From UBA1876 sp964515395 (GTDB lineage: Bacteria > Synergistota > Synergistia > Synergistales > Thermovirgaceae), in assembly GCA_964515395.1 (NCBI GenBank), contig CAZERC010000032.1, positions 1-14,939 of the forward strand: DNA of 14,939 nt, written 5' to 3'. The notes beneath the pieces are model-generated. The model searched no databases. It saw only the letters and a list, made by a program, of their open reading frames with translations, and was not told the DNA's origin. The position numbers were made by a program, and so were the translations under genes. This document shows, one piece after another, positions 1-8,244 of this stretch. Each line of letters opens with the position of its first letter. Position 1 is the first letter of the stretch.

Positions 1-119
1 TTGATCACCTGCCGAAGCTGCTCCACCGTGGTGATACTGTTCGAAAACTGCCACTCCCAGTCATTCCACTCAGACTCCGTCACGTCTTTCCACAGGGGAA
101 TCTTGCGGTAATCCTGCAT
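1..119 (-). CDS. kamA: Lysine (or glutamate) 2,3-aminomutase, N-terminal fragment
   Basis: Only the first 39 codons are inside the window; the gene continues beyond position 1. The start reads MQDYRKIPLWKDVTESEW followed by NDWEWQ and SITTVEQLRQVI, which is the conserved N-terminal segment of the KamA family (typically IPLWKDV, W-NDW-WQ, I-T-EQL). Family members are radical-SAM, PLP-dependent enzymes that move the amino group of L-lysine or L-glutamate from C2 to C3, for lysine fermentation or osmolyte synthesis. The radical-SAM CxxxCxxC motif would lie outside the window, so lysine and glutamate enzymes cannot be separated. The ATG at 119-117 follows an AAAGGAGTG ribosome site. The gene diverges from the amidohydrolase gene that starts at 372. 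Family assignment is confident from the N-terminus; the substrate is not. Confidence 0.82.
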   Translation of the reverse strand, partial: MQDYRKIPLWKDVTESEWNDWEWQFSNSITTVEQLRQVI

Positions 120-212
120 GAAAGCAACACTCCTTTGTTTTCAAGGCGGCTCGTCCGCCGGATTGTTTCAAATAGACTGAAAAGCATTAAAATAACGAAT
201 TGTTTGAGAAAT

Positions 213-240
213 ACTTTACCCCAAAATCTGGGCTTGTCAA
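213..240 (-). promoter_or_regulatory. Possible promoter of the kamA-like gene
   Basis: On the minus strand a perfect -35 box TTGACA (240-235) is followed after 16 bp by TAAAGT (218-213), a four-of-six match to the -10 consensus, about 95 bp upstream of the ATG at 119. The surrounding 120-300 is AT-rich compared with the genes. This is a pattern match only. Confidence 0.45.
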
Positions 241-300
241 ACCTTTGTTCCGGTACGCAAGTTTAGTTCTGTATACGTAACAGATTTTACTATTTGGAAA

Positions 301-320
301 CTTTTGGGTTTCCCCAAAAG
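301..320. repeat. Perfect 8-bp inverted repeat upstream of the amidohydrolase gene
   Basis: CTTTTGGG (301-308), a four-base TTTC loop, then CCCAAAAG (313-320) form a perfect hairpin 52 bp before the ATG at 372. It has no following T-run, so it does not look like a terminator. It could be an operator or an element of the 5' leader. No regulator can be assigned from the sequence. Confidence 0.45.
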
Positions 321-371
321 GGTTCGATAGGATATGATGTTGACATTCCGTTATATTCCTGGAGGTGCGCC

Positions 372-1994
372 ATGAAAAACCGGAAACTTCTCATTTTTGG
401 AGCATCCGTCTGGACCGGAATCGCCTCCCGGCCCACCGCCGAGGCCGTTCTCATAGAAGGCGACTCCATCGCTGCCGTCGGGAGCCTTGACAAGGTCTCC
501 TCCTTTCCGGGCGCTTCCGGAGCGTACCGCGTAGATGCGAAGGGCACCTCCGTCGTTCCGGGGTTGACCGATTCCCATTTGCATTTGACGGCCTTGTCCC
601 GACAACAGGCGGCCCTTTCACTTCATGACGCCGAATCCAGGGAGCAGCTCCTTGAACTTGTGCGCCGGCGGGCCGCAAAGGCAAGCCCGAAGGAGTGGAT
701 CTACGGCGTGGGGTTCAACAATTCAAGGTGGCCAGACGGCAGGCTCCCTACCATGGAAGAACTGGACAACCTGAAAATACCCAACCCGGTGCTTTTGCTC
801 AGGGTCTGTGCCCATGTCCATGTGGTCAACTCCAGGGCCCTGGAGGCGGCCGGGCTGACCAAAGACATGTCCGGCCAGGGGGTCATGAGAGACGGCACCG
901 GGAGCATGACGGGGACCCTCCTGGAGGACGCGGCAAAACCCGTCGTGGAAGCCATGAAAAAGACGATGTACCGAAAAGAGACGGAAGAAGGCACTCTCCG
1001 ACAAACCATGTCAGGCCTTGCAGCAAAGGGAATTACATCGGTACATACGTGCAGTGCCGCTTCCTACGGCCTGGAAGAGAACCACGAGGCCTACCGGTCT
1101 CTGGTAGACCGCAAAGCCTTGCCCCTGAGGGTTCGGCTATACGCCGACGAGGACATCGAGGGCTGGAAGACCACAGGCGACGGCGATGACTGGTTCTCTT
1201 ACGGCGGGAAAAAATTCTTTCTCGACGGTTCCCTGGGGGGACGGACGGCGGCAATGTCCTTTCCCTACGTGGATGAGCCTTCGACCCGGGGAATCCTCAA
1301 TATGGACCAGGAGTATTTCAGCAAAAGGCTGACGGAGTGTCACAAACGAGGCATACAGGTCCAGGTTCATGCCATAGGAGATGCGGCCATCGACCAGTTC
1401 ATCACTGCCGTCGAAAGCCTTCAGGACCTTGAACCATTGCCGAAGGGACTCAATCACCGGCTGATTCACGCCCAGGTCTGCAGACCGGAGCAGATGGACC
1501 GCCTTGCCCGACTGGGAACCGTCTGCGACGTCCAGCCCGTTTTCGTCCCCAATGACATCCACATCACCGAACTCCGGATCGGGAAAAATCGCCTGGGCTG
1601 GGCCTATGCGTGGAAAAGCATGCTTGAAAAGGGGATCCTGCTCACTGCCTCAAGCGATGCGCCCGTTGAACCTGCAAACCCCTGGCGCGGCATCTGGGCC
1701 GCCGTAGCCCGTGTCGATGACGAAGGATACCCGCCCGGCGGATGGCTCCCAGATCAGAAACTCGATCTAGCTGAAGCCTTGACGCTCTACACGGTCAATC
1801 CCTGGCGGGCTATCGGAAAGGCACAGCGTTTCGGGTCGATTTCTCCGGGGAAGCCGGCGGACCTGGTAATGCTTGACAAGAATGTTTTCGAAACACCAGT
1901 CGAAAAATTGCCCGACGTACAACCCGTCCTGACTTTCGTCGGAGGACGCCTTTCCCACGGGGATCTGCCGGATTGGGAAAAGATACCGTTCTGA
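372..1994 (+). CDS. YtcJ-type metal-dependent amidohydrolase (amidohydrolase 3 family)
   Basis: A 540-residue cytoplasmic hydrolase of the amidohydrolase superfamily. Expected metal-site motifs are in order: the HxH of DSHLHLTAL (H69, H71), a lysine-rich strand KKFFLDGSLGGRTA near 280-293 (the YtcJ-type K...DGS...RTA element), QVHAIGDAAID (H333), RLIHAQV (H366) and SSDAPVEP (D429). The C-terminal ISPGKPADLVMLD is the usual beta-sandwich return of this family. Related enzymes hydrolyse C-N bonds in N-substituted formamides, amides or cyclic imides; the real substrate cannot be told. The ATG at 372 is chosen because GGAGGTG lies at 361-367; an in-frame TTG at 294 has no ribosome site. No export signal is visible. 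It stands alone, divergent from the kamA-like gene and 87 bp before the PDZ gene. Confidence 0.9.
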   Translation: MKNRKLLIFGASVWTGIASRPTAEAVLIEGDSIAAVGSLDKVSSFPGASGAYRVDAKGTSVVPGLTDSHLHLTALSRQQAALSLHDAESREQLLELVRRRAAKASPKEWIYGVGFNNSRWPDGRLPTMEELDNLKIPNPVLLLRVCAHVHVVNSRALEAAGLTKDMSGQGVMRDGTGSMTGTLLEDAAKPVVEAMKKTMYRKETEEGTLRQTMSGLAAKGITSVHTCSAASYGLEENHEAYRSLVDRKALPLRVRLYADEDIEGWKTTGDGDDWFSYGGKKFFLDGSLGGRTAAMSFPYVDEPSTRGILNMDQEYFSKRLTECHKRGIQVQVHAIGDAAIDQFITAVESLQDLEPLPKGLNHRLIHAQVCRPEQMDRLARLGTVCDVQPVFVPNDIHITELRIGKNRLGWAYAWKSMLEKGILLTASSDAPVEPANPWRGIWAAVARVDDEGYPPGGWLPDQKLDLAEALTLYTVNPWRAIGKAQRFGSISPGKPADLVMLDKNVFETPVEKLPDVQPVLTFVGGRLSHGDLPDWEKIPF

Positions 1995-2032
1995 AGACCC
2001 ATTCATGGGCTTTCTTCCGCTGTCTTTCGCGG

Positions 2033-2038
2033 TATACT
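2033..2038 (+). promoter_or_regulatory. Possible -10 box for the PDZ-protein gene
   Basis: TATACT at 2033-2038 is a good -10 match about 44 bp before the ATG at 2082. The -35 region near 2010-2016 (CTTTCTT) is poor, so the promoter is only tentative. Confidence 0.25.
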
Positions 2039-2081
2039 GATAAAAGCAGTCGAGGATGTTCCGGTGCAGGGAGATGATAGG

Positions 2082-2954
2082 ATGAAGAGTCCAGCAGAGT
2101 TGTTTGCAAAATGGGGAGTGTGGCTCGGCCTGGCAGCTGCTCTCCTCGTACTGCCGCTTACACCGGCTTTGGGTTATGAGGGCGGCGTTCTTCTGGAAGA
2201 TCACTTCAGGGGCCTGAAGGTGATGGCCGTCGATGAAGGGACTCTGGCTGAAGCTTCAGGCCTCATGGCGGGCGACATCATCAGGGAAGCGGACTTCGCT
2301 CCTGTGGCCGGGACCTCTCCGGAAATCCTTCAGGAACGGCTGGCCGCACAGGAAGCTGCGGAAGGCTCCATTCTCCTGACGGTGGAACGATCCGGCAAAC
2401 GTCATTTTATACGGGTAAAACAGTCTGTGCAGTTCAGGGACCAAACCGCTTTCGACCAGACACGGACCACTCTTCTGGAAGCCTGGGAAACGTGCGAAAA
2501 CGCATGGAAAAGCGTTAACGGCATTGTCAGGATTTCATATCTCGAAGGGATAAATGAGGAAAGAGAAACCGTATTCAACGACGCCTGCGAGACCTTCCAG
2601 TCGGCTAAAAACAGGATGATCGCAACGGAGATCCCCCCCTTCCTGCCCGAAAAAGCCGGGGCGAAACTGAGGGAAGCGAAAAGCAAATTCATCTCCGCCG
2701 CGGGCAGCAGCCTTTTCGCCGCCAGGGCTCTTGAAGACGACCTTACGAAAGGGTACATCCCCGACGGAACGAAACGTGCCACTTTCGACGAAAAACAGAT
2801 CCCCGGAACCTTTGATTGGGAAGAAAACTGGATCCTCCAGTTCGATACCTTGCCCGGCGGGTACAAGTCGTTCTATAGTTCGACGCTCACTTCAAGGGGA
2901 AAAGCCTTTTCTGCGCTTCTGGAAGCGGAAAGGTACATGAAAAATCATCAGTAA
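2082..2954 (+). CDS. Exported PDZ-domain protein
   Basis: A 290-residue protein with an N-terminal export signal: a short basic start, a hydrophobic core WLGLAAALLVLPLTPA at residues 14-29, and a probable cleavage near residue 31. Residues about 34-113 form a PDZ domain, recognisable by VMAVDEGTLAEASGLMAGD (a carboxylate-loop to helix segment) and the terminal strand SILLTVERSGKRHFIRV. No protease triad or metalloprotease motif precedes or follows it, so this is not a DegP/HtrA, CtpA or RseP enzyme. The remaining ~175 residues are charged and mainly helical, with no family I recognise. The role may be periplasmic peptide binding or scaffolding. I chose ATG 2082 over the in-frame GTG at 2064 because AGGGAG lies at 2069-2074. 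It ends at a strong bidirectional terminator. Confidence 0.8.
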   Translation: MKSPAELFAKWGVWLGLAAALLVLPLTPALGYEGGVLLEDHFRGLKVMAVDEGTLAEASGLMAGDIIREADFAPVAGTSPEILQERLAAQEAAEGSILLTVERSGKRHFIRVKQSVQFRDQTAFDQTRTTLLEAWETCENAWKSVNGIVRISYLEGINEERETVFNDACETFQSAKNRMIATEIPPFLPEKAGAKLREAKSKFISAAGSSLFAARALEDDLTKGYIPDGTKRATFDEKQIPGTFDWEENWILQFDTLPGGYKSFYSSTLTSRGKAFSALLEAERYMKNHQ

Positions 2955-2978
2955 CATTGACGGATCCATCCATTAAAA

Positions 2979-3012
2979 AAACGGGGCGTCACCTGCAGAA
3001 GGCGCCCCGTTT
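2979..3012. terminator. Bidirectional intrinsic terminator
   Basis: AAACGGGGCG (2979-2988) pairs with CGCCCCGTTT (3003-3012), and the stem extends by a G-T and a C-G pair around a 10-base loop. On the plus strand it is followed by TTCCTTTCTT-type sequence; on the minus strand it is followed by seven T. It sits between the convergent PDZ and DUF4282-like genes and should serve both. Confidence 0.88.
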
Positions 3013-3042
3013 CCTTTCTTGTCAACTCGCTGACGAAAAACC

Positions 3043-3363
3043 TTATCTCCCCAAAAGAAGCATTAATGCATCCCGGATCTGGAGGTAGGCAATCAGGTAT
3101 TCGATGACCATGCGCCAGAGGATTTCCGTCACAACGACCAAAACGGCAAAAAAAGCGATTAACCGCACTTTCCCCTCGGTATTCAGGGTATTGTAGCCCT
3201 TGCCTGCCGGATTTCCCGAAAGCCATGGATACTTTCGCCCCGCTTTGCGCAGGAAAAGCCATATCAGTACAGGCACGACAAAGGCTCCGGTGAAATAGGT
3301 CACCTTGAGAATACCCGGACTGACAAAGGATCGGAAGTTCAGAAAATCGAAAAGCCCTTCCAT
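3043..3363 (-). CDS. Small membrane protein, DUF4282-like
   Basis: A 106-residue protein with two predicted membrane segments, about 17-38 (GILKVTYFTGAFVVPVLIWL) and 66-88. It opens MEGLFDFLNFRSFVSPGILK, close to the F-F-F--F-TP-IIK start I associate with the DUF4282 family, and the second half has the family's ILWRMVIEYLIAYLQIRDAL helix. No biochemical function is known to me for these proteins. A further in-frame upstream start at 3393 is rejected because AAAGGAGG sits six bases before the ATG at 3363-3361. It is convergent with the PDZ gene and diverges from the TPR gene. A 13-base inverted repeat, TGTCA-TAC-TGACA at 3398-3410, lies in the divergent upstream region and could be an operator. 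Confidence 0.75.
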   Translation of the reverse strand: MEGLFDFLNFRSFVSPGILKVTYFTGAFVVPVLIWLFLRKAGRKYPWLSGNPAGKGYNTLNTEGKVRLIAFFAVLVVVTEILWRMVIEYLIAYLQIRDALMLLLGR

Positions 3364-3440
3364 GTCGGCCTCCTTTTTCGTTTCGCCGACCACGCACTGT
3401 CATACTGACATCATAACAGTTTTTATAACAAGCATGTTTC

Positions 3441-3469
3441 TTGCGCCCTTCTATGATTTATGCTATCAA
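3441..3469 (+). promoter_or_regulatory. Possible promoter of the TPR operon
   Basis: TTGCGC (3441-3446), 17 bp, then TATCAA (3464-3469), about 70 bp before the TTG start at 3539, in an AT-rich divergent intergenic region. Both boxes are partial matches. Confidence 0.35.
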
Positions 3470-3538
3470 ATCACTAATCATGTTCCCGCATGGGACAAGG
3501 CGTCGGGAACCCAGACTCGGGAAAGAAGGTGAACTGCC

Positions 3539-4675
3539 TTGTCTGTACGGAAAAGGGCAATTCTTGCGCTCATGGGCCTTTTCGCTCTCACCGTTTATGC
3601 CGGGCCCGTCCTGGCGTCGCCGGCCGAAAAATACATCGAGCGAGGCGCACTTGCGGTCGAAGAAGGCAACTACGAGAAAGCTGCAGCAGCCTTCAGACTG
3701 GCCGTCAAGGCCGATCCCGAATCCGCTGCGGCTTACTACAACCTCGGAGTGGCATACCAGCATCTGGACATGTTGAAGCAGGCCGAAGAATCCTTCCGTG
3801 AAACAATCCGGTTGCGACCGGATTATTCCGGTGCCTACGTGAACCTGGGAAGCGTCCTGAACGACCTGGGAAGGCCAGGTGATGCCGTCGGCGTCCTGCA
3901 AAAGGGACTCCAGGCGGACTTCGAAAACCCCAGCCTTCATTACAACCTCGGCAGCGCATGGGAAAAACTCGGAAATGAAGAAAAGGCACTGGAGCATTTC
4001 CAGATGGTCAACGAGCTGGCACCCGAGTTCCCCGACGCCTGGCACAGGGCGGGCGTCATTCTCGGAAGGATGAAGCGGTACGACGAAGCCATCCGCCATT
4101 ACAGGAAAGCCCTGGAGCTGAAACCCGATCTGGACATCTCTCTCTTCAATCTCGGAGCCGCCATGGGCAGCCTGGGAGACTGGAAAGGGCAGGCGGAGAC
4201 CTACGAAAAACTGCTCAAGAGACAGCCGGATCTCGCCCTCGGGTGGTACAACCTGGGCGTCGCACGCTGGAGACTCGGCCAGATGCCCGAGGCCACCCGG
4301 GCCTTCAGGAAGGCAACGGAACTGGATCCCGACTACGCCTATGCCTGGAACAACCTCTCCCAGTGCCTGCTCAGGAGCGAAGATTACGTCGACGCCGTCG
4401 TGGCGGCCCGAAAGGCCACCGAACTCGAGCCGGGACTGGTCGCAGCCTGGAACAGCCTGGGGCTCGCTTCGCTTGGGGCCGAAGACATCAGTGCCGCCGA
4501 AGCCGCCTACCGGAAAGCCCTGGAACTCATGCCCGATTCACCGGAAGCCCATTTCGGTCTGGGCCTGATTTCGGCCGTCAGAGGCGACACGGAAGGCGCC
4601 AGGGAAAAGCTTCGGATCCTTGAAAACCTTGGGAGCCCGCTGGCCGACCGGCTCCGTAAGCAAATCAACGGATAG
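3539..4675 (+). CDS. Exported tetratricopeptide-repeat protein
   Basis: A 378-residue protein with a signal peptide (MSVRKR followed by the hydrophobic AILALMGLFALTVYAG; cleavage probably after the VLA near residue 26). Almost all of the mature part is TPR: about ten consecutive 34-residue units from residue 28 to about 370, showing the usual W/Y-NLG, Y--A---F and A-ELDP/ELKP positions, for example AWNNL, GWYNLGVA and YRKALEL. TPR arrays are protein-binding scaffolds; no catalytic motif is visible, so the partner is unknown. The start is a TTG at 3539-3541, chosen because AAGGTGA lies six bases before it. The next gene begins 14 bp downstream and is also exported, so the two probably form an envelope-associated operon. 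Confidence 0.87.
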   Translation: MSVRKRAILALMGLFALTVYAGPVLASPAEKYIERGALAVEEGNYEKAAAAFRLAVKADPESAAAYYNLGVAYQHLDMLKQAEESFRETIRLRPDYSGAYVNLGSVLNDLGRPGDAVGVLQKGLQADFENPSLHYNLGSAWEKLGNEEKALEHFQMVNELAPEFPDAWHRAGVILGRMKRYDEAIRHYRKALELKPDLDISLFNLGAAMGSLGDWKGQAETYEKLLKRQPDLALGWYNLGVARWRLGQMPEATRAFRKATELDPDYAYAWNNLSQCLLRSEDYVDAVVAARKATELEPGLVAAWNSLGLASLGAEDISAAEAAYRKALELMPDSPEAHFGLGLISAVRGDTEGAREKLRILENLGSPLADRLRKQING

Positions 4676-4689
4676 GTCTGAGACATATC

Positions 4690-5976
4690 ATGAGGTGCCT
4701 GAAGCTATCCCTCCTGATCCTCGCGGCAATGGTGTTTCTGGCTCCCCTGCCCGCATCGGCGGAACCCCTCGATGGCGAAATCGCCCCCGACCCCGTCGCT
4801 GCGGCCAACAACTTCATTACCGGGCTGACTGGAAGCTCGCCGCAGGCCTTGGGCCTTGCCGGTGACGCCCAGGAACTGTCGGCCATCGGCAAGGCGGTGC
4901 TTGAAGGCGATTTTGCCGGTGCCACGAACAAGCTCGGCGAGTTCACGGCGGTCAGGATGATCAGCTACACCGCTCCCGCCATCGGCCAGGTCATCGCCAT
5001 CGGGAATCTGGGCAAGATGGCCGGCGACGCCGCCGCCAAATGGGTGGGGCAGAAGAACTTCGAAAAGATCTCCACCACCATGCTCGAGACGGTGGGCCCC
5101 GTGGAGAAATGGCCCAAAACGCCCGCAGCGGCCAAAAGAGACGAGTTCTTCCAGGCCACCATGGCCGCTGAGTACCGCTACCTTGAGACATACCTCATCA
5201 AGGAAGGGTATGCCGACAACGTGGACGAGGCCTACGACGTGGCCGTTGAAATGATCCTGGCCAAGGGGAACTTCGAACGTCTCTGCGACGAATACGGCCT
5301 TGAGGGCAAGGAGCGCACCTACGACAACCTCCAGCGGGAGATCCGGATCGAGGCCGAGGTGGCCGCCGAAATCGCCAGAGAGCAGGAGATTGCACGGGCC
5401 GAACAGGAAGCNNNNNNNNNNNNNNNNNNNNNNNNNNNNNNNNNNNNNNNNNNNNNNNNNNNNNNNNNNNNNNNNNNNNNNNNNNNNNNNNNNNNNNNNN
5501 NNNNNNNNNNNTTCACGGCCCTGGCCATGGGCGACGTGAAGGGCCTGGCCTTCTCCTTTTACGGCAATGGCAAGGCCCTCGGCTCGGACCGGGTGAGCTC
5601 GGTACACAAGAGAAAGATTGACGCTACGGGGGGCTACAACGGAGCTTTTTCCGCCAGGGGAATTTCGGGCGAAATCCACCTGACTATTGAGGGGACCTCC
5701 CTGACCGGCTGGCTCGCGGGCAATTACACCGACCCCGACCAGAATGTCGCCGTTACGGCACAGATTTCAGGATCCTTTGACCCGCAGACCGGAACGTTAG
5801 CCGCAAGATGGTCGGGTGAGGCCGCTGGAAGCATGAGATACGAAGGGGAAAATTACAACGTGCACGAACCGGTCATGGGGACGCTGCAGGGAAGCTTCAA
5901 CAAGGGAGTCCTGTCAGGAACCTGGTCAGGCGGAAGCGATTACGTCACAAGCAGCGGATCCTGGCAGGCAAGATAA
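4690..5976 (+). CDS. Exported protein of unknown function, interrupted by an assembly gap
   Basis: The sequence before the gap encodes a signal peptide (MRCLKLSLLILAAMVFLAPL, likely cleavage after the ASA at 22-24), a small-residue-rich region with the hydrophobic stretch APAIGQVIAIGNLGKMAGDA, and a helical segment ending in a charged coiled coil (EAEVAAEIAREQEIARAEQE). The sequence after the gap encodes about 155 residues rich in short beta strands with GSFDPQTGTLAARWSG, GTLQGSFNKGVLSGTWSG and a final GSW, so the C-terminus is a beta-barrel or beta-sandwich type domain. I do not recognise either half. The frame happens to stay open across 100 N, but because that number is conventional the true length and even one-gene identity are unproven. 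Ribosome site is weak (AGGT well upstream). Likely co-transcribed with the TPR gene. Confidence 0.65.
   Translation: MRCLKLSLLILAAMVFLAPLPASAEPLDGEIAPDPVAAANNFITGLTGSSPQALGLAGDAQELSAIGKAVLEGDFAGATNKLGEFTAVRMISYTAPAIGQVIAIGNLGKMAGDAAAKWVGQKNFEKISTTMLETVGPVEKWPKTPAAAKRDEFFQATMAAEYRYLETYLIKEGYADNVDEAYDVAVEMILAKGNFERLCDEYGLEGKERTYDNLQREIRIEAEVAAEIAREQEIARAEQEXXXXXXXXXXXXXXXXXXXXXXXXXXXXXXXXXXFTALAMGDVKGLAFSFYGNGKALGSDRVSSVHKRKIDATGGYNGAFSARGISGEIHLTIEGTSLTGWLAGNYTDPDQNVAVTAQISGSFDPQTGTLAARWSGEAAGSMRYEGENYNVHEPVMGTLQGSFNKGVLSGTWSGGSDYVTSSGSWQAR
5412..5511. other. Assembly gap (100 N)
   Basis: Exactly 100 N inside the exported-protein gene. The left flank encodes a repetitive charged coiled coil; the right flank is unrelated. 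No shared sequence is seen on the two sides, so unlike the second gap this one probably hides real sequence of unknown length. Confidence 0.95.
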
Positions 5977-5981
5977 CCGAA

Positions 5982-6019
5982 AAACAAGGGGGGCTTACCG
6001 TGGTGAGTCCCCCTTGTTT
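5982..6019. terminator. Bidirectional intrinsic terminator
   Basis: AAACAAGGGGG (5982-5992) pairs with CCCCCTTGTTT (6009-6019); the stem continues inward through several further pairs. T-rich tails exist in both directions. The stop codon of the MFS gene (5997-5995) lies within the hairpin, so it ends both the exported-protein operon and the convergent transporter operon. Confidence 0.87.
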
Positions 6020-7170
6020 GCTGCGATCAGTGGCCTCCAGAGGAACCAGTACAGAAAGGGCGCGGTAAAAAAGAGAAGACCCGGCAATAGCCGGAAGGCC
6101 CCCGGCGCGCCGAGGATCGACGTGAGGTACCCCATGATGACGGGAGTCACGAAAAAACACCCGTCGAGGATGAACCAGACCAGCGCCGTGGCCTTGGGCC
6201 GCAAGGCCTGGGGCGCCACATCTCCGATGAGCGCAAGATACAGGGGAAACCCGATACCCACGCCAATTCCGTACAGCACACCCCAAAAGGCGAAGGCCAG
6301 GTTCGTCTCGGCGAAGGACGTTCCAAAAAGAGCCGCAGCGTTGACGGAGATCACCACGGCAGCGGTACCATATCTGGGGAAGAGATCGAGAATCCTGAAA
6401 CCCACGATCCGTATGAGGAGCGCCGCCACTCCAAAAGATGACATGAAGGCCGAGGGAATAAGCCCCCGATCCATGGCGAGAGGTGTGACGGAGAGGATGG
6501 CAGCGTCGGTAAGGCCATACAGGGTCGTCGAGACGAGAAGCACCTGCATGGGCCGCAAACGGAAAAGGTCCATCCATGTTCCCCATTTCTGCCCGAAAGA
6601 TGTGCCTGAAGACCCCTTGGCGGGCCGCAACATAAAGGCAATGACGCCGCAAAGGACGGCGAGCAACGGTCCCATCCATATGAACACGGTAAAGTGCCCG
6701 GAGTGCAGGAACCAGTCACCCATGGGAAGTGAAATGACGAAGGGCGCCATGGCTCCAACGGCAATGAGCGCGAAGGCGCCGCCCCGGACCTCATCGGGAA
6801 TGACCATGGTCTGGTAGGTAGTCAGGGCCACCAGGAAAAGGCCGAAAGCCAATCCGCCAACGACCCTCCAGAAAACGAGAAGGGGGACGCTGGCACCCGA
6901 AAGGGCAAGCCCTACACTTCCGATGGCACCCAGGGCCGCAGCGGCGGCCAGGACTTTCCGAAGGGGGAAACGCTCTACGAATTGTGCCAGAAACGGACGC
7001 GGAAGGGTGCTTGCCGCAAAGAAGGCGCCGAGAATCCAGCCCACTGTCTCCGGACCGCGAACCCCCACCCATTCGAGATACACAGGGAGCAAAAAGTAGA
7101 TCTGGCTGAAGGCCATGATCCCGAAATTGGCGATGATCAGCTTGGGAAGGAGCTTTTTGATGCGTTTCAC
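5995..7170 (-). CDS. Major facilitator superfamily (MFS) transporter
   Basis: A 391-residue integral membrane protein with about 12 hydrophobic segments in two halves separated by a cytoplasmic loop (around AKGSSGTSFGQKWGTW, residues ~184-199). The loop between helices 2 and 3, QFVERFPLRKV, occupies the place of MFS motif A, and helix 5-like IPDEVRGGAFALIAVG resembles the YhhS/YfcJ-type exporters. It probably moves a small solute or drug by proton antiport; the substrate is not readable. It starts with GTG at 7170-7168, overlapping the stop of the upstream DMT gene as GTGA, with GGGAGG just before; this is clear translational coupling. It belongs with the DMT gene and not with the arsenic operon, which ends at a terminator further upstream. 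Confidence 0.88.
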   Translation of the reverse strand: MKRIKKLLPKLIIANFGIMAFSQIYFLLPVYLEWVGVRGPETVGWILGAFFAASTLPRPFLAQFVERFPLRKVLAAAAALGAIGSVGLALSGASVPLLVFWRVVGGLAFGLFLVALTTYQTMVIPDEVRGGAFALIAVGAMAPFVISLPMGDWFLHSGHFTVFIWMGPLLAVLCGVIAFMLRPAKGSSGTSFGQKWGTWMDLFRLRPMQVLLVSTTLYGLTDAAILSVTPLAMDRGLIPSAFMSSFGVAALLIRIVGFRILDLFPRYGTAAVVISVNAAALFGTSFAETNLAFAFWGVLYGIGVGIGFPLYLALIGDVAPQALRPKATALVWFILDGCFFVTPVIMGYLTSILGAPGAFRLLPGLLFFTAPFLYWFLWRPLIAANKGDSPR

Positions 7171-8156
7171 GATCCTCCCCCCCTTTTGTCACTTTCCGGG
7201 GCGGACTTCCCATCCCTTTCATCCACGTCAATAACAGCCCCGCTCATGGCAGGCCTGCCGAGCCGCTTCCTCAAAAAGGTCTCCGTCTCGGCCAGAAAGA
7301 CCCCGGAGAGGATGATCAGCCCGCCCAGCACAATCTGGGCATTCAGGATTTCCTGTCCGATCAGTACGGCGAAGACATACCCGGAAGGGCTTTCCAGCGA
7401 AAGCAGGATGGCCGCGTGGGTCTCCGGACTGTAGCGCTGGGCGACGGTCTGGATGAGAAAGGGAACGACCGTCACAAAAAGGACCACGTAGAGGATCCCC
7501 CCCCACACAGATATCGGCACGTCCCTGAAAAAGGGCAGGGGTTCAAAGAAAGCCGCCGAGACTGTCAGGATGAAACCCGCCGCGGCCATCTGGACCACCG
7601 TAAGGGCCACGGGGTCCATCCTCCGGCTCAGGTTCCCCACGGCAAGGACATGAAGGGCAATGCCGAAAGCCAGAAGCAGGGAGAGGGCATCGCCCACGTT
7701 GAAGGTCATCCCCGGAGTGAAGGCCATGACAAGCAGCCCGGCCGTCGTCAGGACGGCCCCCGCCGTTGCGATTATCGAGGGCATTCTCCGATAGAACAGG
7801 GCGTACAGGAATGGGACCATGACGACGTTGCTGCCGGCGATGAAGGACTGCTTGCCGGGGGTTGTATAGAGCAGACCCAAAATGTGGGCCACAAAAGTGG
7901 CGGCCAGAAGACCGCCGAGCAAAAAGCCGAGGAAAAGGTCCTTACGTCCGAGCTGCAAAACCCGTTTTCTGAAGACGACCCAGAGAACGGCGGCACTTGC
8001 GGCAAAACGCACGGCCAGAAGCCACAAGGGCGACATGAACCCCAAAAGCCAGTTGGTGGTCCCGAATCCAGACCCCCAGAAAACGGCCGCCACGAACATG
8101 GCCCCGTCCGCCAGAAGCACCGCTTTCCTGCTGCCCGGTTCCACCACCAACGCCAT
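7167..8156 (-). CDS. EamA/DMT-family transporter
   Basis: A 329-residue membrane protein with ten predicted helices arranged as two EamA repeats, roughly residues 14-150 and 165-300. The first repeat shows the typical FVAAVFWGSGFGTTNWLLGF and LLAVRFAASAAVLW segments, and the second ends in SLESPSGYVFAVLIGQEILN and GGLIILSGVFLAET, the hallmark of the second EamA half. Such proteins are mostly metabolite or amino-acid exporters. The hydrophilic tail of about 30 residues is not conserved in families I know. The ATG at 8156-8154 has GGGCAGGGGGCG in front, so a start a few codons later (TTG or GTG) cannot be excluded. First gene of a two-gene exporter operon with the MFS gene. Confidence 0.87.
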   Translation of the reverse strand: MALVVEPGSRKAVLLADGAMFVAAVFWGSGFGTTNWLLGFMSPLWLLAVRFAASAAVLWVVFRKRVLQLGRKDLFLGFLLGGLLAATFVAHILGLLYTTPGKQSFIAGSNVVMVPFLYALFYRRMPSIIATAGAVLTTAGLLVMAFTPGMTFNVGDALSLLLAFGIALHVLAVGNLSRRMDPVALTVVQMAAAGFILTVSAAFFEPLPFFRDVPISVWGGILYVVLFVTVVPFLIQTVAQRYSPETHAAILLSLESPSGYVFAVLIGQEILNAQIVLGGLIILSGVFLAETETFLRKRLGRPAMSGAVIDVDERDGKSAPESDKRGGGS

Positions 8157-8208
8157 CGCCCCCTGCCCGCATCCAACAGGATATCACCTGGAGCAGGAGG
8201 CTGCACAC

Positions 8209-8244
8209 AAAAAAGCGCCCTCTTCAAGACAGGATCGCTTTTTT
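8209..8244 (-). terminator. Intrinsic terminator of the arsenic operon
   Basis: On the minus strand AAAAAAGCG pairs with CGCTTTTTT (arms 8236-8244 and 8209-8217), with an extra three-pair inner stem (8219-8221 with 8231-8233), ending in a run of T. It lies after the permease gene and before the exporter operon and separates the two. The reverse direction also has a T-run. Confidence 0.8.

Noticed and set aside
294..371. In-frame TTG at 294 as the amidohydrolase start
   Set aside because: No ribosome site precedes it, it covers the 301-320 hairpin, and ATG 372 has a strong GGAGGTG; the extra 26 residues do not fit the family.
1998..2009. Short hairpin CCCA-TTCA-TGGG after the amidohydrolase gene
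   Set aside because: A four-base-pair stem with a mixed C/T tail is too weak to call a terminator.
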